Below, piece after piece: positions 37,972 through 45,973 of a DNA stretch of 64,000 nucleotides (position 1 is the first letter of the stretch; the number at the start of each line of letters is the position of its first letter). This DNA comes from Pontibacter oryzae (GTDB lineage: Bacteria > Bacteroidota > Bacteroidia > Cytophagales > Hymenobacteraceae): contig NZ_QWGE01000002.1 of assembly GCF_003576375.1 (NCBI RefSeq), forward strand, positions 248,001-312,000. Direction: 5' to 3'. A model generated the notes under the pieces. That model did no database searches. It was not told the origin of the DNA and saw only the letters and a program-made list of their open reading frames with translations. The position numbers and the translations under genes are program-made.

Positions 37972-39918
37972 GTGAAAAAAAGAACATTAGCTTTTATACT
38001 TGTTATGCTGTGTTTGCTGCTGGCAAACACAGCCGCCGTAGCCCAGATCATAGACGATACCACCAAGGTTATATACAGTCCTAAAACTGTATTACAGCTC
38101 TATGAACAGGATGTGCTAAATGGCCGCTATGAAGCGCAACCCATCGATACCTCGCTCAACAACATGCATAATGAGCGCTATTGGTTTAACGATACGCTAT
38201 TTCACCAGCACCTTGGCAACATTGGCACGGCCTCAACGCCAATGATTTTCCAGATGCCAGACAAGATCGGGGTGAGGCTAGGTAAAAATATCTTTGATCG
38301 CTATGCTTACAACCCGTCGAGGTTAAATTATTTCGATACACGTTCGCCTTACACGCATCTTTACTACATTCAGGGTAGCCGTGGAGAGCAGGTTTTTGAG
38401 GCATTGCACACACGTAACATTAACCCACGCTGGAACTTCGGGGTAGCATACCAGATTTTGTCGGCGGACCAGCAGGTGGGGCCGGCCTCGCAGGGGCGCA
38501 GCAAAGGCTTTCTGGACAACCAGTCTGTAAAAGCCTTTACGCATTACCGCTCCGAAAACGAGAAGTATGATCTGTTCCTGAATTATACCTTCATGAAGGT
38601 GGAAGAGATTGAAACCGGCGGCATCGACACGACGGCAAGTATAACTGAAGCCCTTGATCGGTTTGAGGAAGCACCCGTGTACCTTGACCAGGCTCAGAAC
38701 GAGGAATCCCGTAATAACCTTCACCTGATGCAGATTTACAGGCTGGCAAAAGAGAACCTCAAGGTATACCATGTTCTCGACTATTACCGCCAGCGCAACG
38801 AGTATAATGACGATGACATTCCAGATGCACTTATTGGCGCCAACGTTAGTGGCCAACTGTTTTTGGGTAATTCATACTTATACCCACAGTTTATTTATAG
38901 CAGCTCTCGCACCAACGACGCTACAGAGTATAAAGAGTTAGAAAACACGTTCGGACTGACTGGTAGTAACAAGCTCTCATCTTATAAAGCCTATGTAAAG
39001 CTGCGTAATGCAGGCATCCAGTACGAAGTAATCAACCCAATCCTGGGCCTGCCGGACTCTGTGCTACAAGCAGGCGAAGTGTTTGAGACCATTGGTAGAA
39101 GCGGTAACTTTAATCAAGTATTTATAGGCGGCGATATCCGTCTTTTTTACAAGGAGCTTGCTGAAATAACAGGTAACGCAGAATACCAGCTGGCAGGAGA
39201 CTACCGCATAAAAGGTATGGCCAGGCTGGGCGGCGCATACGGTTCCCTGGAGCGGGTTTTGTATTCTCCCTCACAGGTGCAGAATTTTATGGTAAGCAAC
39301 CACTACTCCTGGGATAATGATTTTGCCAACATCGTGATTGACCGCATTGGGGCGGGGATTCATCAAAAAATTGGCAAGCGCCAGTACGTGAAGCTGGACG
39401 GTAATTATACTAACATTAAGCGACTAGTATTCTACAACTCCGAGGCAGTGCCTGAGCAGGTAGATGGCAACCAGCGCTTCTGGAGCGGAACCTTATCGCA
39501 TAATATTTTCTTCGGGCCAGTGCATTTAAACAATGTGGTAGCCTACCACAACACCGATGAGGCCGATAAGATCCGTATGCCAGACTGGGTCTGGGAGTCG
39601 AAAGCATACATTGAGGGGCCACTGTTTAAGCGGGCCCTCTACTTGCAATTGGGCGTGCAGAGTACATATGCCAGTGCCTACAATGCTTACCAGTTTATGC
39701 CCGTAACGCAGCAGTTTTTTGTACAGGATAACTTCTCTGTTCAGGGATACCCGGTAGTGGATGTATTTGTGAATGGCGATATCAAAACGGTGAATTTCTT
39801 TTTGAAGATGAGCCACATAAATGCCGAGCTATCAGAGCCGGTCTACTTCCTAACGCCGCTCTACCCAGGCATGCGCCGCAGCTTTGTGTTCGGGCTCAAC
39901 TGGCGCTTCTTTGATTAA
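37972..39918 (+). CDS. putative porin (Bacteroidota type)
   Basis: 648 residues from a GTG start (37972). A signal peptide (residues 1-24, ending TAAVAQ) is followed by about sixteen or more amphipathic strands, for example FLNYTFMKVEEIETGG and YVKLDGNYTNIKRL, and ends in a terminal aromatic strand GMRRSFVFGLNWRFFD. The pattern matches the large putative-porin family PF14121 of Bacteroidota. It should be an outer-membrane channel; selectivity is unknown. It is co-directional with lpxK and followed by a hairpin. Confidence 0.85.
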   Translation: MKKRTLAFILVMLCLLLANTAAVAQIIDDTTKVIYSPKTVLQLYEQDVLNGRYEAQPIDTSLNNMHNERYWFNDTLFHQHLGNIGTASTPMIFQMPDKIGVRLGKNIFDRYAYNPSRLNYFDTRSPYTHLYYIQGSRGEQVFEALHTRNINPRWNFGVAYQILSADQQVGPASQGRSKGFLDNQSVKAFTHYRSENEKYDLFLNYTFMKVEEIETGGIDTTASITEALDRFEEAPVYLDQAQNEESRNNLHLMQIYRLAKENLKVYHVLDYYRQRNEYNDDDIPDALIGANVSGQLFLGNSYLYPQFIYSSSRTNDATEYKELENTFGLTGSNKLSSYKAYVKLRNAGIQYEVINPILGLPDSVLQAGEVFETIGRSGNFNQVFIGGDIRLFYKELAEITGNAEYQLAGDYRIKGMARLGGAYGSLERVLYSPSQVQNFMVSNHYSWDNDFANIVIDRIGAGIHQKIGKRQYVKLDGNYTNIKRLVFYNSEAVPEQVDGNQRFWSGTLSHNIFFGPVHLNNVVAYHNTDEADKIRMPDWVWESKAYIEGPLFKRALYLQLGVQSTYASAYNAYQFMPVTQQFFVQDNFSVQGYPVVDVFVNGDIKTVNFFLKMSHINAELSEPVYFLTPLYPGMRRSFVFGLNWRFFD

Positions 39919-39981
39919 AAAAACGCCGTCGCTGCTTGATCTTAGAGCAGCTCATAAACTATACTTACAAGAAATAATAAA

Positions 39982-40012
39982 CAGGGCAGCTTGTAGATTA
40001 CAAGCTGCTCTG
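39982..40012 (+). terminator. hairpin after the porin gene
   Basis: Ten-base-pair stem GCAGCTTGTA with TACAAGCTGC and a 3-nt loop, extended by an AG/CT pair at the base. It lies 64 nt after the porin stop and 23 nt before miaE. A T run is not strong, so part of the signal may be a structured leader of miaE. Confidence 0.55.
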
Positions 40013-40034
40013 TTGCACCTACCAAATCATACTT

Positions 40035-40643
40035 ATGGCTACCACGCAACCTACCAAAACCATACTTCGGCTGGAACTTCCCACAGACCCACGGTGGGTA
40101 AATATCGCAGAGAAGAATATTGAGGAGATACTCGTTGACCACGCTTACTGCGAGCAGAAGGCGGCAACCTCTGGCATCTCACTGATTGTGAAGTACCCGG
40201 ATAAAGAGCGTCTGGTTGAGGAAATGACAGAGTTGGTGGCCGAGGAGTGGAGCCACTTTGAGCGCGTGATGGAGCAACTTAAGAAGCGCGGCTTTGGCCT
40301 GGGCCGTAACCGCCCGGATGAGTATGTGGTAGAACTGACGAAGCATATCCGTAAGGGAAATAAGCGCGAGCGCCAGCTAATGGACCACCTGCTTGTAAAC
40401 GCCCTGATCGAGGCCCGCAGCTGCGAGCGCTTCAAGCTGCTCTGGAAACACATACAGGACGAGGAGCTGCAGAAGTTCTACTACGAGCTAATGGTATCTG
40501 AAGCCGGGCACTACGTTAGCTTTGTAAAGCTGGCAAAGGAATACATGCCCGCTGAGGAAGTTGATGCCCGCCTAAAGGAGCTGCTTGCCATAGAAGCAGA
40601 CATTATCCGAAATCTGGAACCGCGCCCAGACAGAATGCACTAG
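40035..40643 (+). CDS. miaE: tRNA-(ms2io6A)-hydroxylase MiaE
   Basis: 202 residues, all-helical ferritin-like fold. Iron ligands are visible as the ExxH pairs: Glu40 region in AYCEQKAA, Glu71-x-x-His74 in EEWSHFERV, a central EARSCERF, and the late SEAGHYVSF. The enzyme hydroxylates the isopentenyl group of ms2i6A37 in tRNA using O2, which fits an aerobic organism. miaB, which makes its substrate, lies at 30525-31955. The gene starts at the ATG 40035; 82 nt separate its stop from the opposite gene, filled by a heptad-repeat palindrome. Confidence 0.92.
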   Translation: MATTQPTKTILRLELPTDPRWVNIAEKNIEEILVDHAYCEQKAATSGISLIVKYPDKERLVEEMTELVAEEWSHFERVMEQLKKRGFGLGRNRPDEYVVELTKHIRKGNKRERQLMDHLLVNALIEARSCERFKLLWKHIQDEELQKFYYELMVSEAGHYVSFVKLAKEYMPAEEVDARLKELLAIEADIIRNLEPRPDRMH

Positions 40644-40644
40644 T

Positions 40645-40723
40645 GAGTTCTGAGTTATGAATTCTGAGTCTTGAGTCATACTTATTTTTTAACTCGGCAC
40701 TCAGAATTCATAACTCAGAACTC
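40645..40723. repeat. heptad-repeat palindrome filling the miaE intergenic space
   Basis: The left arm is five tandem 7-mers of consensus GAGTTNT starting at 40645 (GAGTTCT, GAGTTAT, GAATTCT, GAGTCTT, GAGTCAT). The first 25 nt (40645-40669) pair perfectly with 40699-40723. The whole region between the miaE and 42036 genes, which converge, is this element. It can act as a bidirectional terminator by position, but the composition and period are unlike the other hairpins. Confidence 0.7.
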
Positions 40724-40725
40724 CA

Positions 40726-41991
40726 TCAGGTTTTTTGCTTTTTCTTTTTGGCTGCCGGGAAGAGGATATTGTTCAGAATGAGCCGGTACCCTGGGGAGTT
40801 TGGGTGCAGGGCCAGATCTGTCGGGTCTTCGCCAACTAAGTGCTGGTAGTCTTCCGGGTCGTGGCCGCCGTAGAACGTCCAGGTGCCGCGCCCATAGGTG
40901 CCGTGCATGTAGCGTATCTCGCCCAATTCTTGGTTTTCACCCATTATTACCACTTCAGGCTTAACCAGGCTTTTGCGGAAAGCTGTGGTTTGGCCCATAA
41001 ACCCTTTTATCGTTTTTACGTGGTCCTGCGTGAGCATGGTTGGGATCGGGTCCCATTTTGCGGAGAAGGTGAATAGCTGAAAATAGTCGTTCGACTCAGT
41101 TACGGGGCGCTCTTGTGGCTGCACATCTATGTTGGAGTATTCATACTCCAGGGGGTTGCGCGAGATCCTGAAATCCCGGAAGGCAAAGGTCTTACTGTAA
41201 TCCAGTTTTTGCTGCGCAGTGGGGTCTGCGGCATCGCCGTCGAACATGGCTTCCACAATATCCAGGCCTTCAGCGGCCAGGGCAATGTCGTAGGTATCGG
41301 TGGCCGAGCACATAGCAAAGAGAAAACCGCCGCCAGCCGTAAAATCTTTAATCTTGTTTACTACCGCCAGCTTTAATTGCGATACCTTCTCGAAACCTAA
41401 CTCCGTGGCTGACTCCTCAGCTTCGCGCTGCTGCTCCTGGTACCAAGGGTAATGCCGATAGCTGGCGTAAAACTTGCCGTACTGGCCCGTGAAATCCTCA
41501 TGGTGCAGGTGCAGCCAGTCATACTTTGGCAAATCGCCCTGCACAATCTCCTTATCGTAGATCACATCGTATGGTATCTCGGCATAGGTCAGTACTAGGG
41601 TCACGGCATCATCCCAGGGCATTTTTGATTTAGGAGAGTACACTGCCACTTTTGGCACTTTCTCCAGTTTCATGATATCCATGTTTGCCTCCGGGTCGTT
41701 GATCTGCTGCAGAATGCCGTTGTACTGCGCATCCGAGATCACGTTGTAGCTCACGCCCCGCACGATCAGCTCATTCTCAAGCTGCGGAACATGGTTAAAT
41801 GCGAAACTTCCGCCACGGTAGTTAAGCAGCCAATCCACGGGCACGTTTTTGCCAAGTACCCAATACGCCACGCCGTATGACTTTAAGTGGTCTTTCTGGA
41901 CCTCATCCATCGGCACTAAAATAGTGCTGGCCCAGGCAGGCAAGTGCATAAGTAGCATGAGGAGTAAAAGCGCGGTGGTACGGAAAAACAT
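40726..41991 (-). CDS. secreted GATase-like protein, conserved in Bacteroidota
   Basis: About 421 residues from the ATG at 41991, which gives a signal peptide (MFFRTTALLLLMLLMHLPAWAS). I remember similar proteins being annotated asparagine synthetase B, but no Ntn-amidotransferase or synthetase motif is present. Instead, FTAGGGFLFAMCSATDT resembles the nucleophile elbow of class-I glutamine-amidotransferase-like proteins (Cys codon at 41308-41310), and GTWTFYGGHDPEDY near the end has the style of a His-Glu pair. Such folds also occur in the BPL_N and ThuA groups. The role is unknown. It should be periplasmic or extracellular. Confidence 0.7.
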   Translation of the reverse strand: MFFRTTALLLLMLLMHLPAWASTILVPMDEVQKDHLKSYGVAYWVLGKNVPVDWLLNYRGGSFAFNHVPQLENELIVRGVSYNVISDAQYNGILQQINDPEANMDIMKLEKVPKVAVYSPKSKMPWDDAVTLVLTYAEIPYDVIYDKEIVQGDLPKYDWLHLHHEDFTGQYGKFYASYRHYPWYQEQQREAEESATELGFEKVSQLKLAVVNKIKDFTAGGGFLFAMCSATDTYDIALAAEGLDIVEAMFDGDAADPTAQQKLDYSKTFAFRDFRISRNPLEYEYSNIDVQPQERPVTESNDYFQLFTFSAKWDPIPTMLTQDHVKTIKGFMGQTTAFRKSLVKPEVVIMGENQELGEIRYMHGTYGRGTWTFYGGHDPEDYQHLVGEDPTDLALHPNSPGYRLILNNILFPAAKKKKQKT

Positions 41992-42125
41992 CAGGTTGGT
42001 CTTTAAAATATAGTCAAATGTATAAAAAAGGTTCATTTTTAAGAAAATGACACTATCTTAGAAGCATTGCTGCCGATTTTTATTCTTAACGTAAAAGATA
42101 ACAAAAGCGCACATCTTTCCCGCAG

Positions 42126-43370
42126 ATGAACCTACTCGAAAATATACGCGAAGGCCTGAGAGCCATCAAGAGCAACTTGCTCCGCACCGTACTTACCGGT
42201 CTAATCATTTCCATTGGCATCATGTCGTTGGTTGGCATACTTACCGCTGTTGATAGCATGAAGTACTCCCTGACCCAAACCTTCTCAAACCTGGGAGCCA
42301 ACTCCTTCGATATCCGCCGGAAGGGCATGAATAACCGGGGTAGTCGACAGGGCCGCGTGGAGAAAGTATACCCACAGATAGATTACGAGCAGGCATCGCA
42401 GTACAAAGAGCAAATGGCCGATGAGGCGCGCGTGAGTCTTTCGGCGTTTGTTTCCGGGGCCACAGTTGTAAAGAGCGAAACAGAGAAAACCAATCCAAAC
42501 ATTAGTGTGGTGGCGGCTGATGAGAACTACATGCTCAACAATAACCTGAACCTGGCCAAGGGGCGCGACTTTTCTTCTTTTGAGCAGGAGATGGGAAATA
42601 ACGTGGCTATTATCGGAGATGAATTGGCTACCAGCCTTTTTAAAGGACAGGATGCAGTAGGAGAGTATATTACCTTTTTAGGCCGAAGGTTTAAGGTTAT
42701 TGGCCAGATGGAAAAAGCGGGCAGCAGCATGGGTGGCAGCAGCGATCGCCGCATACTTATACCCCTCGAAACTGGCCGCCAGATTCCTAGAAATGGCAAT
42801 TCGGAGCTGAACTTCGATATTAAAACAGCTATTTTTCGAGCCGATGAACTGAACTATGTGATGGGCGAGGCTACCGGAAAAATGCGCAACATTCGGCAGG
42901 ATGCCTTAGGCCAGGAAGACTCCTTTGAAATTCGTCGCTCTGACTCGCTAATCGAAAGCCTGAACAAAATAACCGGTTACTTGAAATGGGGAGGAGGCGT
43001 TATCGGGTTCATCACGTTGCTGGGCGCATCGGTTGGTTTGATGAACATTATGATGGTATCGGTAAACGAACGCACCCGCGAGATTGGTGTGCGAAAGGCC
43101 TTGGGTGCAACAGCCTTCCAAATACGGCAGCAGTTCCTGATAGAGGCTATCGTTATCTGTATACTTGGCGGTTTGGTGGGTATACTGCTTGGCATTTTAA
43201 TGGGTAACGGCATTGCCTCGTTAATTGCCGAAGGCGGCGGTTTCTTTGTGCCTTGGCTATGGGTTTTTGTGGGGCTTAGCATTTGTGTAGCAGTAGGCGT
43301 TATCTCTGGTTACTATCCGGCTTTCAAAGCTTCTAAACTTGATCCGATTGAATCGTTGCGATATGAGTAA
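42126..43370 (+). CDS. ABC transporter permease, MacB/FtsX type
   Basis: 414 residues with the MacB layout: N-terminal helix (about residues 22-42), a large periplasmic MacB-PCD domain (about 45-275), then three helices and the FtsX domain (about 285-405, [16 protein letters not shown]). No ATPase gene lies next to it, so its nucleotide-binding partner is encoded elsewhere. The family exports lipoproteins, peptides or macrolides, or works mechanically in the envelope. It is divergent from the 41991 gene and monocistronic with a strong terminator. Confidence 0.92.
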   Translation: MNLLENIREGLRAIKSNLLRTVLTGLIISIGIMSLVGILTAVDSMKYSLTQTFSNLGANSFDIRRKGMNNRGSRQGRVEKVYPQIDYEQASQYKEQMADEARVSLSAFVSGATVVKSETEKTNPNISVVAADENYMLNNNLNLAKGRDFSSFEQEMGNNVAIIGDELATSLFKGQDAVGEYITFLGRRFKVIGQMEKAGSSMGGSSDRRILIPLETGRQIPRNGNSELNFDIKTAIFRADELNYVMGEATGKMRNIRQDALGQEDSFEIRRSDSLIESLNKITGYLKWGGGVIGFITLLGASVGLMNIMMVSVNERTREIGVRKALGATAFQIRQQFLIEAIVICILGGLVGILLGILMGNGIASLIAEGGGFFVPWLWVFVGLSICVAVGVISGYYPAFKASKLDPIESLRYE

Positions 43371-43376
43371 TGTTGA

Positions 43377-43441
43377 AAAGTATGGTATAAACGAGAAGCC
43401 CGCTGCGAACAACAGCGGGCTTCTCGTTTATACCATACTTT
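43377..43441. terminator. terminator, perfect 29-bp hairpin capped by AAGTAT
   Basis: Left arm 43377-43405 pairs perfectly with 43413-43441 over 29 bp with a 7-nt loop. The outer arm begins AAAGTATGGTATAAAC, the inner part is the GC-rich GAGAAGCCCGCTG. It follows the permease stop by 6 nt. It shares the order AAGTAT, GTATAAAC, GAAGC and a GC core with the hairpin at 14086-14147. Confidence 0.9.
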
Positions 43442-43529
43442 AACTTCAGCGCTGACTTAACTTGGCTTATGTTAGCATAGCTGGGAGAGATGCTCAGTCT
43501 TGCATACTTATCTTTTCAAGCTACTTTGT

Positions 43530-43657
43530 TGAGCTCCAAGTCCGCGAGGACTCGTTTTACCACTCGGCGCTGTGTTCCCTCCTGCGCCAGGGCGCTGCCC
43601 TACGGGCACCGGATCTCACAAGGCGCCTCCCGGAAAAACTGGGAGCTGTTTTTTTCT
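43530..43657 (+). ncRNA. candidate structured RNA element with its own terminator
   Basis: GC-rich stretch in an otherwise average intergenic region. Visible folds: AGTCC-GCGA-GGACT (43539-43552, GNRA tetraloop); GGCGC with GCGCC (43566-43570, 43584-43588); the overlapping alternatives AGGGC-GCT-GCCCT (43589-43601) and TGCCC-TAC-GGGCA (43596-43608); and CTCCC with GGGAG (43627-43645) followed by a run of seven T. The last is a good intrinsic terminator for a plus-strand transcript. No credible protein is encoded. It could be a small RNA, a mobile intergenic repeat or a riboswitch-like remnant. Confidence 0.35.
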
Positions 43658-43757
43658 TAAGTTGCGAGTTTTAACGCCTTCCTGCTAAGCGGGCTTATCT
43701 TGATGCTTTTCGTTTCTAGGTTCACGTTGCGTTTAGATTAGGCGGTGGCATAGGTTT

Positions 43758-43804
43758 AAAACCAAAAGGCCCGCTGCAGGTTGTGCGGCGGGCCTTTTGG
43801 TTTT
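43758..43804 (-). terminator. terminator after the OmpH gene
   Basis: 17-bp stem AAAACCAAAAGGCCCGC (43758-43774) with GCGGGCCTTTTGGTTTT (43788-43804) and a 13-nt loop, with T run in the minus direction. It lies 16 nt past the stop of the Skp/OmpH gene. Confidence 0.85.
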
Positions 43805-43819
43805 ATGGGCGAGAGAGAA

Positions 43820-44443
43820 TTACTTCTTTTTCTCTTCAGTCGTCTTTTCTTCTTTTTTGTCAGAAGATTCGGCTTTCTCTGTTTCGTAGGTCTTGTTTAG
43901 TGAAGCAACAACTTTCTCGGTGATGTCCAGGGTAGAGTCGCCGTAAAGGATGGCGCTGTTGCCACGCTGGTAAGTGAGCACCATTTTGTAGCCTTCCTCG
44001 TTGCTTAACTGCTTCAAGTATTCCTCTACGCGGTCGTAGATTTTCTTCATTTCCTCCGACTCCTCAGAAACAAGCTCGTTGCCTGAGCTTTGCTGAAGCG
44101 CCTGCAGCTGCTGCTGCTTCTGGGCAAGGCGCTGCTCAGTGTTAGCACGCTGCTGCTGCGACATGCCGGCCGCTGACTCCTGGTAACGTTGTACTTCTTT
44201 CTGGAAAGACTCAGCCTGTGCGCGAAGGTCTTTTTCTTTTTGTTCGGCTTTGCCTTGCAGGCGGTCGCGTACGTCTTTAAAGTATTCGTAGTTCGCCAGG
44301 AGCGAGTCAGAGTTTACATAAACGATGTTCGGTGCGCCTGCAGCGGTCTCAACGTTTGCGGTAGTGTTGTTCGGGTTCTGGTTGCAGGCTACCATCATGG
44401 CAGAAGCCGCAGCCAGACCTAATGTCATCTTTAAAACTTTCAC
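43820..44443 (-). CDS. OmpH/Skp family chaperone, lipoprotein form
   Basis: 207 residues. A lipobox MVAC gives Cys20, so this Skp-like protein is predicted to be lipid-anchored. The OmpH core is a helical coiled coil (FKDVRDRLQGKAEQKEKDLRAQAESFQKEVQ and Gln-rich stretch QQRANTEQRLAQKQQQLQAL) following the strand IVYVNSDSLLANY. The tail is Lys/Glu-rich. Skp holds unfolded outer-membrane proteins in the periplasm; an anchored variant is common in Bacteroidota. It stands alone before the mtaB gene, 68 nt after it. Confidence 0.9.
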   Translation of the reverse strand: MKVLKMTLGLAAASAMMVACNQNPNNTTANVETAAGAPNIVYVNSDSLLANYEYFKDVRDRLQGKAEQKEKDLRAQAESFQKEVQRYQESAAGMSQQQRANTEQRLAQKQQQLQALQQSSGNELVSEESEEMKKIYDRVEEYLKQLSNEEGYKMVLTYQRGNSAILYGDSTLDITEKVVASLNKTYETEKAESSDKKEEKTTEEKKK

Positions 44444-44511
44444 GCTCTATCTAATTATGTTTAGTTGGAAGATTTAGCAGCTTAAATATAAGAGTATTCT
44501 TGTCCAAAAAC

Positions 44512-45831
44512 CTAATGCTTGAGCACCTCCTGAAAAGTTTCTTCGGCTTCCATCAACCCGTTGGCATCTAAGTTGGTCAGGCGCACATGCTTTGTCTCGT
44601 TCACCAGCACGGGATCATACTTGGCAACTACGCGCACGTAGTTTTCTGTCCAGCCTTCCATTTGGCCGTCTTTCACGTCATCCTCGAAAAGCACGGTAAA
44701 CTCGCGGCCAATGTTCTGCTCGTAGAAATTGCGCTTTTTCTTCTCAGAAAGTATGCGCAGCATATCGGCACGGCGGTTCCTTTCTTTTATACTTACCTTG
44801 CCAGCCATGTCTGGGGCCAGGGTGTTTTCGCGCTCAGAGTAGGGGAACACGTGCAGGTAGCTCACATCTAGACCGTTAATAAAGTTATATGTTTCCAGGA
44901 AATCTTCTTCCGTTTCGCCAGGGAAGCCCACGATCACGTCCACGCCAATGCAGCAGTGCGGCATCAGCGCCTTGATTTTGGCAACGCGGTCGGCGTACAG
45001 CTCGCGCTGGTAGCGGCGGCGCATCAGTTTCAGGATCTTATTGGAGCCCGACTGCAGCGGCACATGGAAGTGCGGCATAAAGCGCTGGCTGGTGGCCACG
45101 TATTCTATTATCTCGTCTTTAAGCAGGTTTGGCTCAATGGATGAAATGCGGAAACGCTCAATCCCTTCCACTTTGTCCAGTTCCTTCACCAGCTCATAAA
45201 ACGACTCCACGCGTGTGCCATCCTGTATGCCAAAATCGCCGGTATTCACGCCGGTCAGCACAATCTCTTTTACCCCGGATTCTGCAATCTCATGCGCAGA
45301 CCTTACCACGTTGGCAATACTATCGGAGCGGCTGTTGCCACGCGCCAACGGAATGGTGCAGAACGTGCAGGAGTAATCGCAACCGTCCTGTACCTTTAAG
45401 AAAGTGCGGGTACGATCGCCGAAAGAATATGAATTATGAAACGTGTTGGCTTCGGAAATTGGGCTAGCGTATACCTGTGCCTTATCCTTTTTCTCAAATG
45501 TTGCCAGAATATCCACGAGCTGAAACTTCTCGGCAGCGCCTAAAACGGCATCCACGCCAGGTATTTCAGAGATTTCTTTTGGCTTTAACTGAGCATAGCA
45601 GCCAACAATCGTAATAAAGGCATCGGGAGAGTGCTTTAAGGCCTCCTTCACAATTTTGCGGCATTTCTTATCGGCGTTATCGGTTACCGAGCAAGTATTG
45701 ATAACGTAAATGTCGGGCGTATCGGTAAATTCCACCTTCTCAAAGCCACGCTCCTGGAAAATACGTCCAATAGTGCTGGTTTCGGAGTAGTTGAGTTTAC
45801 ATCCTAAGGTATAAAAAGCTACTTTTTTCAT
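44512..45831 (-). CDS. mtaB: tRNA (N6-threonylcarbamoyladenosine(37)-C2)-methylthiotransferase MtaB
   Basis: About 439 residues from the ATG at 45831 (MKKVAFYTLGCKLNYSE); the frame continues 25 residues upstream without support. N-terminal MTTase Cys residues in LGCKLN, INTCSVTDNADKKC and IVGCYAQ; radical-SAM triad CDYSCTFC near residue 150; C-terminal TRAM region. The ADKKCRK form of the middle block, and LGCKLNYSE, are typical of the e-type (MtaB/YqeV) rather than MiaB. It makes ms2t6A37 in tRNAs reading ANN codons. Confidence 0.95.
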   Translation of the reverse strand: MKKVAFYTLGCKLNYSETSTIGRIFQERGFEKVEFTDTPDIYVINTCSVTDNADKKCRKIVKEALKHSPDAFITIVGCYAQLKPKEISEIPGVDAVLGAAEKFQLVDILATFEKKDKAQVYASPISEANTFHNSYSFGDRTRTFLKVQDGCDYSCTFCTIPLARGNSRSDSIANVVRSAHEIAESGVKEIVLTGVNTGDFGIQDGTRVESFYELVKELDKVEGIERFRISSIEPNLLKDEIIEYVATSQRFMPHFHVPLQSGSNKILKLMRRRYQRELYADRVAKIKALMPHCCIGVDVIVGFPGETEEDFLETYNFINGLDVSYLHVFPYSERENTLAPDMAGKVSIKERNRRADMLRILSEKKKRNFYEQNIGREFTVLFEDDVKDGQMEGWTENYVRVVAKYDPVLVNETKHVRLTNLDANGLMEAEETFQEVLKH

Positions 45832-45973
45832 AATCAGGGGGCAAAGATACGAAATTAAATTGTGAAAGGGTGAATGTGTGCCTTGCCAAGTATAGCTCTG
45901 GTACAAAGCACCTTAGAAGTTATACTTGGCTAGAAGAATAGTTTGTGTGCTTCTGTTGATTAAGCCGGGGTTC

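Noticed and set aside
43462-43674. A 70-codon plus-strand open frame in the OmpH-permease gap
   Set aside because: It overlaps the stem-loop-rich structured element and a terminator, and its codon pattern and composition do not look like a protein.
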